In this document: positions 1-7,691 of the stretch, piece after piece | Position numbering within the stretch: the first letter of the stretch is position 1 | Layout of the letters: each line of letters begins with the position of its first letter | Source of the DNA: Variovorax paradoxus | GTDB taxonomy: Bacteria; Pseudomonadota; Gammaproteobacteria; Burkholderiales; Burkholderiaceae_C | Direction of reading: 5' to 3' | NCBI RefSeq assembly: GCF_018614915.1 | Contig: NZ_JAGGNU010000017.1 | Coordinates: 62,001-126,000, forward strand | Length of the DNA stretch: 64,000 nucleotides | Program-made: the position numbers and the translations under genes | Notes under the pieces: model-generated | Seen by the model: the letters and a program-made list of their open reading frames with translations, nothing else | The model's database searches: none | Told to the model about the DNA's origin: nothing

Positions 1-140
1 CGCTGATCGAGCTCAGCGACCCGTGGTGCGTGCGCGAGCGCTACCTGCTGGTTCGCGACCGCGCCACCCTCCCCACCTATGCGCAGGCGCTGGTCGATAC
101 GCTGTGCGCGCACTACGCGGCGCAGGACGCCGCCGCCTGA
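1..140 (+). CDS. LysR-type transcriptional regulator, C-terminal fragment
   Basis: Only the last 45 or so codons lie in the window, ending at TGA 138-140. The frame reads LIELSDPWCVRERYLLVRD and then a helix-rich tail, as at the end of the effector-binding domain of LysR-type regulators. The DNA-binding half is outside the window, so the assignment rests on the tail alone. The gene converges on the MFS transporter and overlaps its 3' end by 28 bases. The regulator may control that exporter, but this is inference from position only. Confidence 0.55.
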   Translation, partial: LIELSDPWCVRERYLLVRDRATLPTYAQALVDTLCAHYAAQDAAA

Positions 141-1528
141 GGCGCGCGCACCAGCCGCTGAAACAGCGCTGCGACCGCCAGCGCGAGCAGCAGCAGGTAG
201 ACCGTCGAGGCGACGAAGGCGAGCTGCGGCTCGCGCCAGCCCGCGTAGAAGAGGATGCCGATCAAGGCCACGCCGATCGAGTTGCCGACCTGCTGCACGG
301 TCGCCGCGACACCGGCCGCAACGCCCGCATGGGCCGCGGGCACGCCGGCCAGCACCACCGACACCAGCGGCGCCATGATCATCCCGAGCCCGGCGCCCTG
401 CAGCAGCAGCACCGGCAGCAGCCAGGGCACGGCGCCGGCGCCGGCATGCGTCAGCACGACCGCGATCATCAGTCCGTGCCCTGCGGCCAGCAGCAGCGCG
501 CCGATCGCGATCGCCTGCGCGCCGAGCCGGGCCGCCAGCTTCCTCGCCGCCATCGAAGTGGCGAAGAAGCCGACCGCAAGCACGGTGAAGACCAGCCCCG
601 AAGCCAGCGCCTCGAGGCCTAGGATCTGCTGCAGGTAGAGCGCGAGCACGAAGTAGAAGGACGCGTTGCCGGCGTAGAAGGCCAGCGTGACGCCGAGGCC
701 GGTGACGAAGGCAGGCCGGCGGAACAGCGCGGGCGCGATCAGCGGCTGGCCGCCTCTTCTCTCCAGCCGGCGCTGATGCAACGCGAGCCCGGCGACCAGC
801 GGCAGCGCGGCGGCCAGCACCAGCGCGCTCCACGCCGGCCAGCCCCGCTGGCGCCCTTCCACCAGCGGCCACAGCACCGCGGCGAGCGCCAGCGCGACCC
901 ACAGTGCGCCGGCCACGTCGAGGCGGCTGCGCGCCTCGGGTGCGAACGCCGGAATGAAGCGCAGACCGAGCAGCAGCCCGGCCAGGCCGATCGGCACGTT
1001 GATCAGGAAGCAGCTGCGCCAGCCCAGCTGCGCGAGGTCGGCATGGATCAGCAGCCCGCCCACCAGCTGGCCGAGCGCCGCCGCGACGCCGAGCGCGATC
1101 CCGTAGGCACCGAAGGCCTTGACGCGCGCCTCGCCGGTGAAGACCAGTCCCAGCATCGCCAGCACCTGCGGCTGCAGCAAGGCGCCGGCCAGGCCCTGCA
1201 CGATGCGCGCCGCGATCAGCATGGCCGCGCCCTGCGCCAGCCCGCAGGCGGCCGAGGCGAGCGTGAACAGCAGCAAGCCGAGCATGAACATGCGGCGACG
1301 CCCGAACAGGTCGCCGAGCCGCCCGCCGGTGATGAGCCCGGCGGCGTTCGCGAGGCCGTAGCCGGCGACGACCATCTGCAAAGCGCTGTCGGTGGCTTTC
1401 AGGTCGTGCTGGATCGAGGGCAGCGCGACGTTGACGATGAAGAAGTCGAGCACCACCATGAAGGTGCCGGACAGGAGCAGCAGCAGCGTGGGCCAGCCGG
1501 CGCGGGAGGCAGAGGGAGCGGATGTCAT
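113..1528 (-). CDS. MFS drug exporter, DHA2 (EmrB/QacA) type
   Basis: A 471-residue inner-membrane transporter with about 14 hydrophobic segments, the usual size of the DHA2 family of proton-driven multidrug exporters. The N-terminus contains the first helix ending FIVNVALPSI and the family motif region GGRLGDLFGRRRMF between helices 2 and 3. I chose ATG 1528; a longer reading from TTG 1579 would overlap the upstream stop and has no better ribosome site. Substrate unknown. It follows the Mut7-C gene by about 50 bases and converges on the LysR-type regulator. Confidence 0.85.
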   Translation of the reverse strand: MTSAPSASRAGWPTLLLLLSGTFMVVLDFFIVNVALPSIQHDLKATDSALQMVVAGYGLANAAGLITGGRLGDLFGRRRMFMLGLLLFTLASAACGLAQGAAMLIAARIVQGLAGALLQPQVLAMLGLVFTGEARVKAFGAYGIALGVAAALGQLVGGLLIHADLAQLGWRSCFLINVPIGLAGLLLGLRFIPAFAPEARSRLDVAGALWVALALAAVLWPLVEGRQRGWPAWSALVLAAALPLVAGLALHQRRLERRGGQPLIAPALFRRPAFVTGLGVTLAFYAGNASFYFVLALYLQQILGLEALASGLVFTVLAVGFFATSMAARKLAARLGAQAIAIGALLLAAGHGLMIAVVLTHAGAGAVPWLLPVLLLQGAGLGMIMAPLVSVVLAGVPAAHAGVAAGVAATVQQVGNSIGVALIGILFYAGWREPQLAFVASTVYLLLLALAVAALFQRLVRAPQAAASCAA

Positions 1529-1575
1529 GGGGCCACTCTCGCGCCCGCTGCGTGGCGCCGCAATGACCTCCGAGG

Positions 1576-2340
1576 TCAAGTCGCGCGGGCCCCTTCCTCG
1601 GCACCCGCCAGCAGCTCATCCACCATCACGCGCATGCGCTGCCAGTGCGAACCCTCCCAGAACACGCGATGGCAGACGTCGCATGCGCTGAAACGTTGGT
1701 AGCGCTCGCGCACCGCCGGCGGCAGCGCCGGCGCGACCGACGTCTTGTCGATTCCATGCAAGGGCGCGTTGCAGCTCAGACACAGCGTGAACGGCCGCGC
1801 ACTGCGCGCCAGGTCGAGTCGATCGAAGATCTCGCGCAACTGCTGCGCCGATCGCAAGGCATGAACGTAGCAGCCATGGGTGATCCCACGGCGCTTGAGC
1901 AGTTCCCGGTCCCGCGTCAGCACGATGCGCCCCTGCGCAGCGGCGATACGCTCGATCTCTTCGTCGCGAAAATGGTTGTCGTACAGGGTATCGAAGCCGG
2001 TCATCCGCAGCAGGCGAGCGAGCCCACCCAGATGCGCATCGGCGACGAAGCAGGTGACCCGCAGCGCATGCTCGCGAACGCGCAGCAGCGGCGTGACATC
2101 GAGCGCTTCGAATTTCGGAAACACGGCGACCCGGTCGCCATCGCTCAGCAACACGCCGAATCCGGCCGACTCGCCGTTGACCAGCACCAGCTCGATCTCG
2201 GTGTGCGGCACGCCGAGCGCCTCGATCATGTGCTTGGTGGTGGCCGCCCGCGCGCACGCGCAGGAGAACTCGTGCCCGCGCCGCTCGGGTGCCAGGAAGT
2301 CGTTCAGCTCTTCGTAGAACCGGAAAGTCGCCGTGACCAT
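1576..2340 (-). CDS. Mut7-C RNase-like protein with N-terminal ubiquitin/ThiS-like domain
   Basis: A 254-residue protein. Residues about 1-80 look like the beta-grasp Mut7-C ubiquitin domain. Residues about 95-245 look like the Mut7-C PIN-type RNase domain, with acidic residues near D101 and D121. Near the C-terminus are two Cys-x2-Cys pairs (C187/C190 and C220/C223) expected to bind zinc. Such fusions are widespread but poorly characterised; an RNA-related role is inferred from the PIN-like fold. ATG 2340 is preferred to a TTG three codons upstream. Confidence 0.8.
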   Translation of the reverse strand: MVTATFRFYEELNDFLAPERRGHEFSCACARAATTKHMIEALGVPHTEIELVLVNGESAGFGVLLSDGDRVAVFPKFEALDVTPLLRVREHALRVTCFVADAHLGGLARLLRMTGFDTLYDNHFRDEEIERIAAAQGRIVLTRDRELLKRRGITHGCYVHALRSAQQLREIFDRLDLARSARPFTLCLSCNAPLHGIDKTSVAPALPPAVRERYQRFSACDVCHRVFWEGSHWQRMRVMVDELLAGAEEGARAT

Positions 2341-2368
2341 CGCCGGCAAATGGCGTCCGACATCGCCC

Positions 2369-2848
2369 TCAATGCGTCGGCGACTTGCAGAAGCTCCCGT
2401 GCGGCTGGGCGCTCATCAGGTCGTGGAACTGCTCGCCCGACATCCGCAGCAGCCGCTCGTGGTCGCCGCCTTCCATGTAGACGACGTCGCTGGTTTCGAG
2501 CTCGTCGTCGACGATGGTCTGGATACCCCAGGCCATGCCGATCGGCGGTACCGCACCGGGCTCGCAGTCTTCGAACAGCGTCGCAACGCGGGCTTCGTCG
2601 GCCAGCCTCAGCCTGTGGCGGCCGAGGATGCGGGAGAACTCGCCCAGCATGACCATCTTGTCGGCGGGAACGACGGCCATCACGCAGCCCGTTTCGTCCT
2701 CGAGGATGACCGATTTGGCCAGTTGGCTCGGAGGCACATGGGCGCTACGGGCCGTTTCCGCGCTGCTGCGGCTGTGCCCGTGCGTGCAAACCTCGTAGCG
2801 TGTGCCGCGTTGGTCGAGGTAGTCGGACAGATGCGAAGGAATGGACAT
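2369..2848 (-). CDS. YbaK/ProX-type aminoacyl-tRNA deacylase domain protein
   Basis: A 159-residue cytoplasmic protein of the YbaK/EbsC family, stand-alone editing domains that hydrolyse mischarged aminoacyl-tRNAs. Family features are the SQLAKSVILEDE stretch with the conserved lysine and the ILGRHRLRLADE segment. ATG 2848 has an AAGGAG ribosome site 7 bases upstream. The same frame stays open upstream into a copied thiolase fragment, which is probably not translated. The tRNA specificity cannot be read from the sequence. Confidence 0.8.
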   Translation of the reverse strand: MSIPSHLSDYLDQRGTRYEVCTHGHSRSSAETARSAHVPPSQLAKSVILEDETGCVMAVVPADKMVMLGEFSRILGRHRLRLADEARVATLFEDCEPGAVPPIGMAWGIQTIVDDELETSDVVYMEGGDHERLLRMSGEQFHDLMSAQPHGSFCKSPTH

Positions 2849-2984
2849 GGCATGCTCCTTGTGCGAAGCCACGGGCCCGGGGGCCGAACAGCAGCTCGGC
2901 ACTGCCCGGCCCGGCTGCCCGTCAGTTTGCTCCTGGCGCCGGCGGATCGCAAGCGGAAGCGCCGCGTGCGGCGAAGGCTTAGCT

Positions 2985-3036
2985 TCGTTGCCGATTTTGG
3001 CGCGCGCCAGCACCTCCTTGATCACGATGGCGCCGA
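2985..3036 (-). pseudogene. Thiolase (phaA) gene fragment
   Basis: These 52 bases match 8734-8785 inside phaA with only two adjacent mismatches and in the same orientation. Translated on the minus strand they read IKEVLARAKIGNE, against IKEVLARAKVGND in PhaA residues about 34-46. Nothing resembling the rest of a thiolase lies on either side, so this is a scrap left by duplication, deletion or recombination with a thiolase paralogue. Confidence 0.7.
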
Positions 3037-3131
3037 CTCAGCGATCCGTGGTGGGTGCTCGAGCGAAATCGCGCACGCCCGATCGCAGCCGCGTGGCCTC
3101 CGGCATAGCCGCTCCTCCGCTGATAGGTGTA

Positions 3132-3161
3132 TTGACGCCTGCGGACCCCGTGGACTACTCT
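3132..3161 (+). promoter_or_regulatory. Possible sigma70 promoter for the cupredoxin-like gene
   Basis: A TTGACG -35-like hexamer at 3132-3137 is followed after 18 bases by TACTCT at 3156-3161, a weak -10. It lies about 60 bases before the ATG at 3221. Confidence 0.35.
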
Positions 3162-3220
3162 TTGCAAGGCCGCGCAGGACGCGCAGCTCGCGGCTTGTAC
3201 CTCGCCAACGCAGTAGACAC

Positions 3221-3931
3221 ATGAAGGACTTTCCATTGAGTGGAACTCGGTTCCCGAGGGTCTTGGCGCTGCTGCTCTCAGGTTGCGGCCTGCTGGGACA
3301 CTGCCTTGCCGGCGACCTGAAGGGCAAGGTCGTATTCGCCGGTGCCGCCCCTGCGCGGCAAACGGTGCCGGTCACGATCGACCAGTACCTGTGTGGGAAC
3401 GAAAAGCTCGCCGACGACCTGGAGGTATCCGCGAATCGCGAGATCCGCAACGCCGTCGTATGGCTCGACAACCCTCCTGCCGGCGGGGCATTCCCGGCCC
3501 GAGCAGAGAAGGTGGAACTCGATCAGAAGGGATGCTCGTTCATACCCAGGGTCGTGATTGTTCCGGCCGGCGGAACCGTCGATTTCCTGAACAGCGATCG
3601 CCTGCTCCACAACATTCACGCGACCCCAAAGCACAACGTCTCGTTCAATCGGACGCAGCCGATGGGCCGGACAATTCCAGTCACCTTCGCTCGACCTGAA
3701 ATCGTGCGCATCAACTGCGATCTGCATTCCTGGATGACCGCGTGGGTGGTCGTTGCGGCGCACCCGTTCTACACGGTCACCGGCGCCGACGGGCAGTTTG
3801 CCTTCGACGACCTGCCGCCGGGCCAGTACAAGCTCCAGATCTGGCACGAACGCCTGGGAACGGCGCAAGCGAGCGTCACCGTCGGAGAGCAGCGGCCTGC
3901 GCAGGTCACCGTCGAGATGAAGAGCCGATGA
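3221..3931 (+). CDS. Periplasmic cupredoxin-like protein
   Basis: A 236-residue exported protein. Residues 1-30 form a signal peptide (MKDFPLSGTRFPRVLALLLS, cleavage probably after CLA). The core is a methylamine-utilisation/plastocyanin-like cupredoxin fold. Candidate type I copper ligands are H130 or H133 (LLHNIHA), C166, H169 and M172 (CDLHSWM). Residues about 182-236 resemble a carboxypeptidase-regulatory-like beta sandwich (DGQFAFDDLPPGQYKLQIWH). A role in electron transfer or metal binding is inferred. It converges on the superoxide-reductase-like gene with only 25 bases between stops. Confidence 0.75.
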   Translation: MKDFPLSGTRFPRVLALLLSGCGLLGHCLAGDLKGKVVFAGAAPARQTVPVTIDQYLCGNEKLADDLEVSANREIRNAVVWLDNPPAGGAFPARAEKVELDQKGCSFIPRVVIVPAGGTVDFLNSDRLLHNIHATPKHNVSFNRTQPMGRTIPVTFARPEIVRINCDLHSWMTAWVVVAAHPFYTVTGADGQFAFDDLPPGQYKLQIWHERLGTAQASVTVGEQRPAQVTVEMKSR

Positions 3932-3956
3932 AGGACGCGTCGAGGGAAGCTTCGAC

Positions 3957-4400
3957 TCAGGGAAGAACGGTGATCTTTTTCGAAGCCTCCCAGGCGGCGG
4001 AATGCGTCGGTTCGGTGACGGCCCGGAGCGATCCTCCCTCGTCGAGCGCAACGGTGAAGCTCACGGTCGGCGACGAATACACCGGGTGCAGATAGGCGCG
4101 TGCGATTTCCACCGAATCCTTGTACAGCGCGATATAGCGCACGAAGTGCTCGGACAGCGAAGGGTGCTGCGATCCGGCGCCGACGCTGACCGTCACGATG
4201 AACCATGCGCCTCGGCTCACGCTGTCCGGGGCGACGATCTTCGGCGTGTGCTTCGGGTCGAAGCTCTTGTGAAGCTGGCGGAATTCCGGCGTGAACTGCT
4301 GCGCCTGGTCCTCCTCGGCATGCGCCGTGATGGCGCTGGCGCTCGTCATCAGCAGCGCTGCGAACGCAGCGCGCGCGGCGTTTCGAACGGTCGTTGTCAT
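3957..4400 (-). CDS. Exported superoxide-reductase-like (desulfoferrodoxin-fold) protein lacking the Cys ligand
   Basis: A 147-residue protein with an N-terminal signal peptide (residues 1-28, ending ITAHA). The rest follows the iron-binding domain of class II superoxide reductases: KHTP (H51), QHP (H79), SEHFVRYIALY (H85) and a C-terminal H133 correspond to the four histidine ligands. The axial cysteine of the usual Cys-x2-His motif is replaced by E130 (EPTH). It may bind a metal without reducing superoxide, or be a binding relative; the function is not established. The start ATG 4400 follows GGGAGG. Confidence 0.65.
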   Translation of the reverse strand: MTTTVRNAARAAFAALLMTSASAITAHAEEDQAQQFTPEFRQLHKSFDPKHTPKIVAPDSVSRGAWFIVTVSVGAGSQHPSLSEHFVRYIALYKDSVEIARAYLHPVYSSPTVSFTVALDEGGSLRAVTEPTHSAAWEASKKITVLP

Positions 4401-4417
4401 GGAACCTCCCGTGTGTG

Positions 4418-4792
4418 TCAGAGGTCTGGAAGAAACTGCTTGACCATCGCCAGCAGCTCGCTCGGGCTGTAGGGCTTGGCGAGGTAGCTGGAGGCGCCGG
4501 CCCCCATCGCCTTCTCTCGGTCGCCGCTCAGCGCATACGACGTGATCACGATGATCGGGATGCTGCTCGTGGAGGCGTCTGCCTTCAGTCTTCTTGTCGC
4601 GTCGAGGCCCGACATCTTGGGCAGCTGCACGTCCATCAGGATGAGATCGGGCAACTCGCTTTGCGCGATGGCGACGCCGGCCTCGCCGTCGGCCGCTTCG
4701 ATCAAACGGCAGGACGAGCGGCTCAGCAGCTGCCGCACGATCTTGCGGTTGTACTCGTTGTCCTCCACGTACAGGATCTTGCGTTCGCTCAT
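4418..4792 (-). CDS. Single-domain response regulator (CheY-like)
   Basis: A 124-residue stand-alone receiver domain. D54 (LILMDVQLPKMSG) is the expected phosphorylation site, D11 belongs to the acidic pocket, and T84 and K106 are the conserved switch residues. There is no output domain. Its ATG overlaps the kinase stop by four bases (ATGA), so it is translationally coupled to the kinase and is very likely its phosphorylation partner. Regulators of this kind usually act by protein contact or in a phosphorelay. Confidence 0.9.
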   Translation of the reverse strand: MSERKILYVEDNEYNRKIVRQLLSRSSCRLIEAADGEAGVAIAQSELPDLILMDVQLPKMSGLDATRRLKADASTSSIPIIVITSYALSGDREKAMGAGASSYLAKPYSPSELLAMVKQFLPDL

Positions 4793-6522
4793 CGGCCTTC
4801 CTCGCCCGCGCGCAATGGCACGGAAAACATGAACGTGGAGCCCTTGCCCAGCTCGCTCTCGACCCAGATCCGGCCGCCGAGCCTTTCCACGAACTTCTTC
4901 GAGATGCTCAGTCCAAGGCCGGTGCCGCCGTACTCCCGCGTGATGGTCGTATCGACCTGGCGGAACTCGGTGAAGATGTGCTCGAGTTCCTCTTGCGCAA
5001 TGCCGATGCCGGTATCGGCGACGCGGTAGAGGAGTTCGTCGCCCGACAGTTCGACGGTGATGTCGACCCGGCCTTGCCGCGTGAACTTCAATGCATTGCC
5101 GGCCAGGTTGGTCAGGCACTGGGCCAATCGCCCGCTGTCGCCGTAGGCCACCGGCAGATCCTCGGGAACATGGGCGGTGAACTCAAGACCCTTCTCGGCA
5201 GCGATGGAGCGCAAGGACGTTCGGACGGTGTTGACGACGTCGCCGACGGAGTACTCGTTAAGCGCCAGCTCCATGCGTCCGGCCTCGATCTTCGACAGAT
5301 CGAGAACATCGTTGATCAGGCGGAGCAGGTTGCGGCCGTTCACCTGGATGTCGGTGAGCGGCTCTTTCAGTTCGACCGGTACTTCGCCGTAGATGCCATC
5401 GTTCATCATTTCGCTGAACCCGAGAATCGCGTTCATAGGGGTGCGCAGTTCGTGGCTCATGTTGGCCAGGAATTCGGACTTCGCCTTGCTCGCGCGCGAC
5501 AGCTGCTCGTTCAGATCCACGAGCTTCGCGGCGGCCTGCCGCTGTGATTCGTCGAGACGACGCAGTTGCTGGCTCATGTGGTTCATCCGGTCGGCGAGCG
5601 CTCCGAATTCGTCACGGTTGGGTACCGAGATTTTGCGCCCGAAGTTTCCCGCTGCGACATCGCCCAGGAAAACTTGCGCTTCGCGAACCGGGAGAATGAA
5701 GGACCACGAAATCACGAATCCGCAAAGCCAGGCGAGCAGCACGGCGCTCAAGGCGAAGGCAGTCGTCAGGATCAGCGATCTCCGGTTGGCTGCGGCCACG
5801 CTGTCGCGCAGTCGGGCCATGCGGTTCTGCTCCGCGTCCAAGAGCTGGCCCATGCGCCGCGTGATCTGATCGTCGAGGCGCTGCTCGCGCTGCAGCAATT
5901 CGCCGGTGACGTCGTCGAGCTTGCCGTCCCGGATCGCGTTGGCGATGTCGGCCACCACGCCCATGGCCTCGTCCTGCGAGGAGCGGATCTGGTCGATCAG
6001 GCCCTTCTGCCCGGCCGTCGCGGCGGTGTCCAGCTTCGCGAGCGATTCGTTGAACCGGTTGTTCTCGCGCAGGATGCGCCTGATGGCGGTCTCGTCCTTC
6101 GATAGCATCGCCAGCGCCGTGAAGTGCATCTGCCGGGCCAGGGCGTGCTGGCTTTGCTGCGACCAGCTGACCCGCTCGTGCGCCTCGTCGAGCATGCGGC
6201 TTTGCTCGGTCGTGTTCACGAGTATCAGAAGGCTTGCGACCGCCATCGCAATGAACAGCAGGGTGATGATCAGGAAGGCGAACAGGAGCTTGGTGTGGAC
6301 CGAAGCGCGAACGCGCGCCACCCACCCCACCAGCCAGCCGACGGGTGACCGATCCAGGACCTGCGTGACAAGCCGCTCGAGTTTGATTTTCCAGGGCTCC
6401 GTCTGGACAAAAAAGAAGCGCTTCAGGGCCGCTCTTGCAGGCCTCGCTGCCTTGTAGAACCAGCGCGAAGCCGCTACAGTTTTTGTATTGGGAGAATTGA
6501 CGGTGAGAACCCCCCCGCGCAT
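4789..6522 (-). CDS. Membrane sensor histidine kinase (HAMP-HisKA-HATPase)
   Basis: About 577 residues from ATG 6522. Order: transmembrane helix about 78-101, periplasmic coiled region, second helix about 250-274, HAMP about 275-325, short coiled coil, HisKA with H357 in SHELRTPMNA, then HATPase with DTGIGI and GTGLGLSISKKF. The start is uncertain: ATG 6522 and ATG 6528 both overlap the divergent cyclase gene, while GTG 6330 would give a more typical short N-terminus before the first helix. It forms an operon with the response regulator. The signal sensed is unknown. Confidence 0.85.
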   Translation of the reverse strand: MRGGVLTVNSPNTKTVAASRWFYKAARPARAALKRFFFVQTEPWKIKLERLVTQVLDRSPVGWLVGWVARVRASVHTKLLFAFLIITLLFIAMAVASLLILVNTTEQSRMLDEAHERVSWSQQSQHALARQMHFTALAMLSKDETAIRRILRENNRFNESLAKLDTAATAGQKGLIDQIRSSQDEAMGVVADIANAIRDGKLDDVTGELLQREQRLDDQITRRMGQLLDAEQNRMARLRDSVAAANRRSLILTTAFALSAVLLAWLCGFVISWSFILPVREAQVFLGDVAAGNFGRKISVPNRDEFGALADRMNHMSQQLRRLDESQRQAAAKLVDLNEQLSRASKAKSEFLANMSHELRTPMNAILGFSEMMNDGIYGEVPVELKEPLTDIQVNGRNLLRLINDVLDLSKIEAGRMELALNEYSVGDVVNTVRTSLRSIAAEKGLEFTAHVPEDLPVAYGDSGRLAQCLTNLAGNALKFTRQGRVDITVELSGDELLYRVADTGIGIAQEELEHIFTEFRQVDTTITREYGGTGLGLSISKKFVERLGGRIWVESELGKGSTFMFSVPLRAGEEGR

Positions 6523-7633
6523 CCTCATCGTCGACGACAACGCGACCAACGTCAAGATTCTGCGGGCCCGACTGGGCAGCGAGGGCTACGAGGTGGTCTC
6601 GGCGGCCGACGGCGAAGAAGGTCTTGCCGCTGCACGGCAGCTCACGCCGGACCTGATCCTGCTTGACCTGATGATGCCCAAGCTCGGCGGCATCGAGGTG
6701 TGCCGGCGCCTGCGGGCCGACCCCGATTTTCCCTTCACGCCCATCATCATCGTGACAGCGATGGCCGACCTGAAGGACGTTGTCGCCGGCCTCGAGGCGG
6801 GCGGCGACGAGTACCTGACGAAACCGGTGGACCACGCCGCGCTCGCCGCGCGCGTGCGCTCGATGCTGCGGATCAAGCGCCTGCACGACCGCGTCGAAGC
6901 GCTGGTCGCGGAGATGAAGGAGTGGAACGCATCGCTGGAGCGCCGTGTCGCCACGCAGGTCGCCGAACTGGAGCGCGTCGGCCGGCTGCGGCGCTTCTTC
7001 TCGCCGCAGCTCGCAGAGCTGATCGTCAGCGGCGGCGCCGAAGATCCGCTGCAAAGCCATCGGCGCGAGATCACCGTGGTCTTTCTCGATCTGCGTGGCT
7101 TCACCGCCTTCGCCGAGGTTGCCGAACCCGAGGAAGTGATGAGCGTGCTGCGCCAGTACCACGCGGCGACCGGCGAGCTGATCGTCGCGCACGAGGGAAC
7201 GCTCGAGCGCTTCACAGGCGACGGCATGATGATCTTCTTTAACGATCCGGTTCCCGCGCCCGACGCCGCTGAGCGAGCGGTGCGGATGTCGCTTGCGATT
7301 CGCGACCGCGTCGGATCGATTGCCGAGGCGTGGCTCAGGCGCGGCTATTCGCTCGGCCTGGGCATCGGCATCGCGCAGGGCTTCGCCACGATCGGCGCCA
7401 TCGGCTTCGAGGGGCGCTGGGACTATGGCGCGATCGGCACAGTCACCAACCTGGCGGCGCGGCTGTGCGGCGAGGCCGAGGGCAACCAGATCCTCATCTC
7501 CCGGCCCGTCTACGCGCAGCTGGAATCCATGCTCGACGTGGAAGCTCCGCAGGCGCTCAGCTTGAGGGGTTTCCAGCGCCCCGTCGACTGCTTTCGGGTT
7601 CGCGGGATGAAGGCGTCACCAAGCCCGGGCTGA
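6503..7633 (+). CDS. Receiver domain fused to class III adenylate/guanylate cyclase
   Basis: 376 residues from GTG 6503, which has a GGGAGA site 7 bases upstream; an earlier TTG at 6488 is possible. The receiver domain covers about 1-125 (phospho-acceptor D55, acidic pair D11/D12, K107). A coiled-coil linker follows, then a class III cyclase catalytic domain from about 190 with metal-binding aspartates near D196 (FLDLRGFT) and D240 (FTGDGMMIFF). It should make a cyclic nucleotide when phosphorylated, probably by the divergent kinase. Whether the product is cAMP or cGMP is not clear. Confidence 0.85.
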   Translation: MRTPPRILIVDDNATNVKILRARLGSEGYEVVSAADGEEGLAAARQLTPDLILLDLMMPKLGGIEVCRRLRADPDFPFTPIIIVTAMADLKDVVAGLEAGGDEYLTKPVDHAALAARVRSMLRIKRLHDRVEALVAEMKEWNASLERRVATQVAELERVGRLRRFFSPQLAELIVSGGAEDPLQSHRREITVVFLDLRGFTAFAEVAEPEEVMSVLRQYHAATGELIVAHEGTLERFTGDGMMIFFNDPVPAPDAAERAVRMSLAIRDRVGSIAEAWLRRGYSLGLGIGIAQGFATIGAIGFEGRWDYGAIGTVTNLAARLCGEAEGNQILISRPVYAQLESMLDVEAPQALSLRGFQRPVDCFRVRGMKASPSPG

Positions 7634-7645
7634 AGACCAAACGGA

Positions 7646-7670
7646 AAGCGCCGCGGCTCTGGCGGCGCTT
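7646..7670. terminator. Hairpin between convergent cyclase and phaA
   Basis: A 9-bp stem (AAGCGCCGC / GCGGCGCTT) with a 7-base loop lies between the two convergent stops. There is no long T-run on either side, so it may act with other factors or simply stabilise the 3' ends. Confidence 0.45.
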
Positions 7671-7691
7671 CCGGGGATGCCGATGGACGCT

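Larger units (their letters stand above)
2849..3220. other. 372-base gene-free region with copied gene fragments and a promoter
   Basis: This gap separates the divergent YbaK-type gene and the cupredoxin-like gene. It holds a 52-base copy of part of phaA at 2985-3036. Abutting it at 3037-3065 is a 29-base stretch matching the LysR-type gene at 12-40 with three mismatches. A possible sigma70 promoter for the plus-strand gene lies near 3132-3161. No intact ORF here looks real. Confidence 0.6.

Noticed and set aside
2849..3025. Extension of the YbaK ORF upstream through the thiolase fragment
   Set aside because: The upstream part reads as thiolase then unrelated residues; ATG 2848 has a good AAGGAG site and matches the family N-terminus.
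4789..4792. Gene fusion of histidine kinase and response regulator
   Set aside because: The four-base ATGA overlap is normal translational coupling and both proteins are complete.
6488..6502. Longer TTG start for the receiver-cyclase
   Set aside because: It is in frame but the GTG at 6503 has a better ribosome site; kept only as a note.
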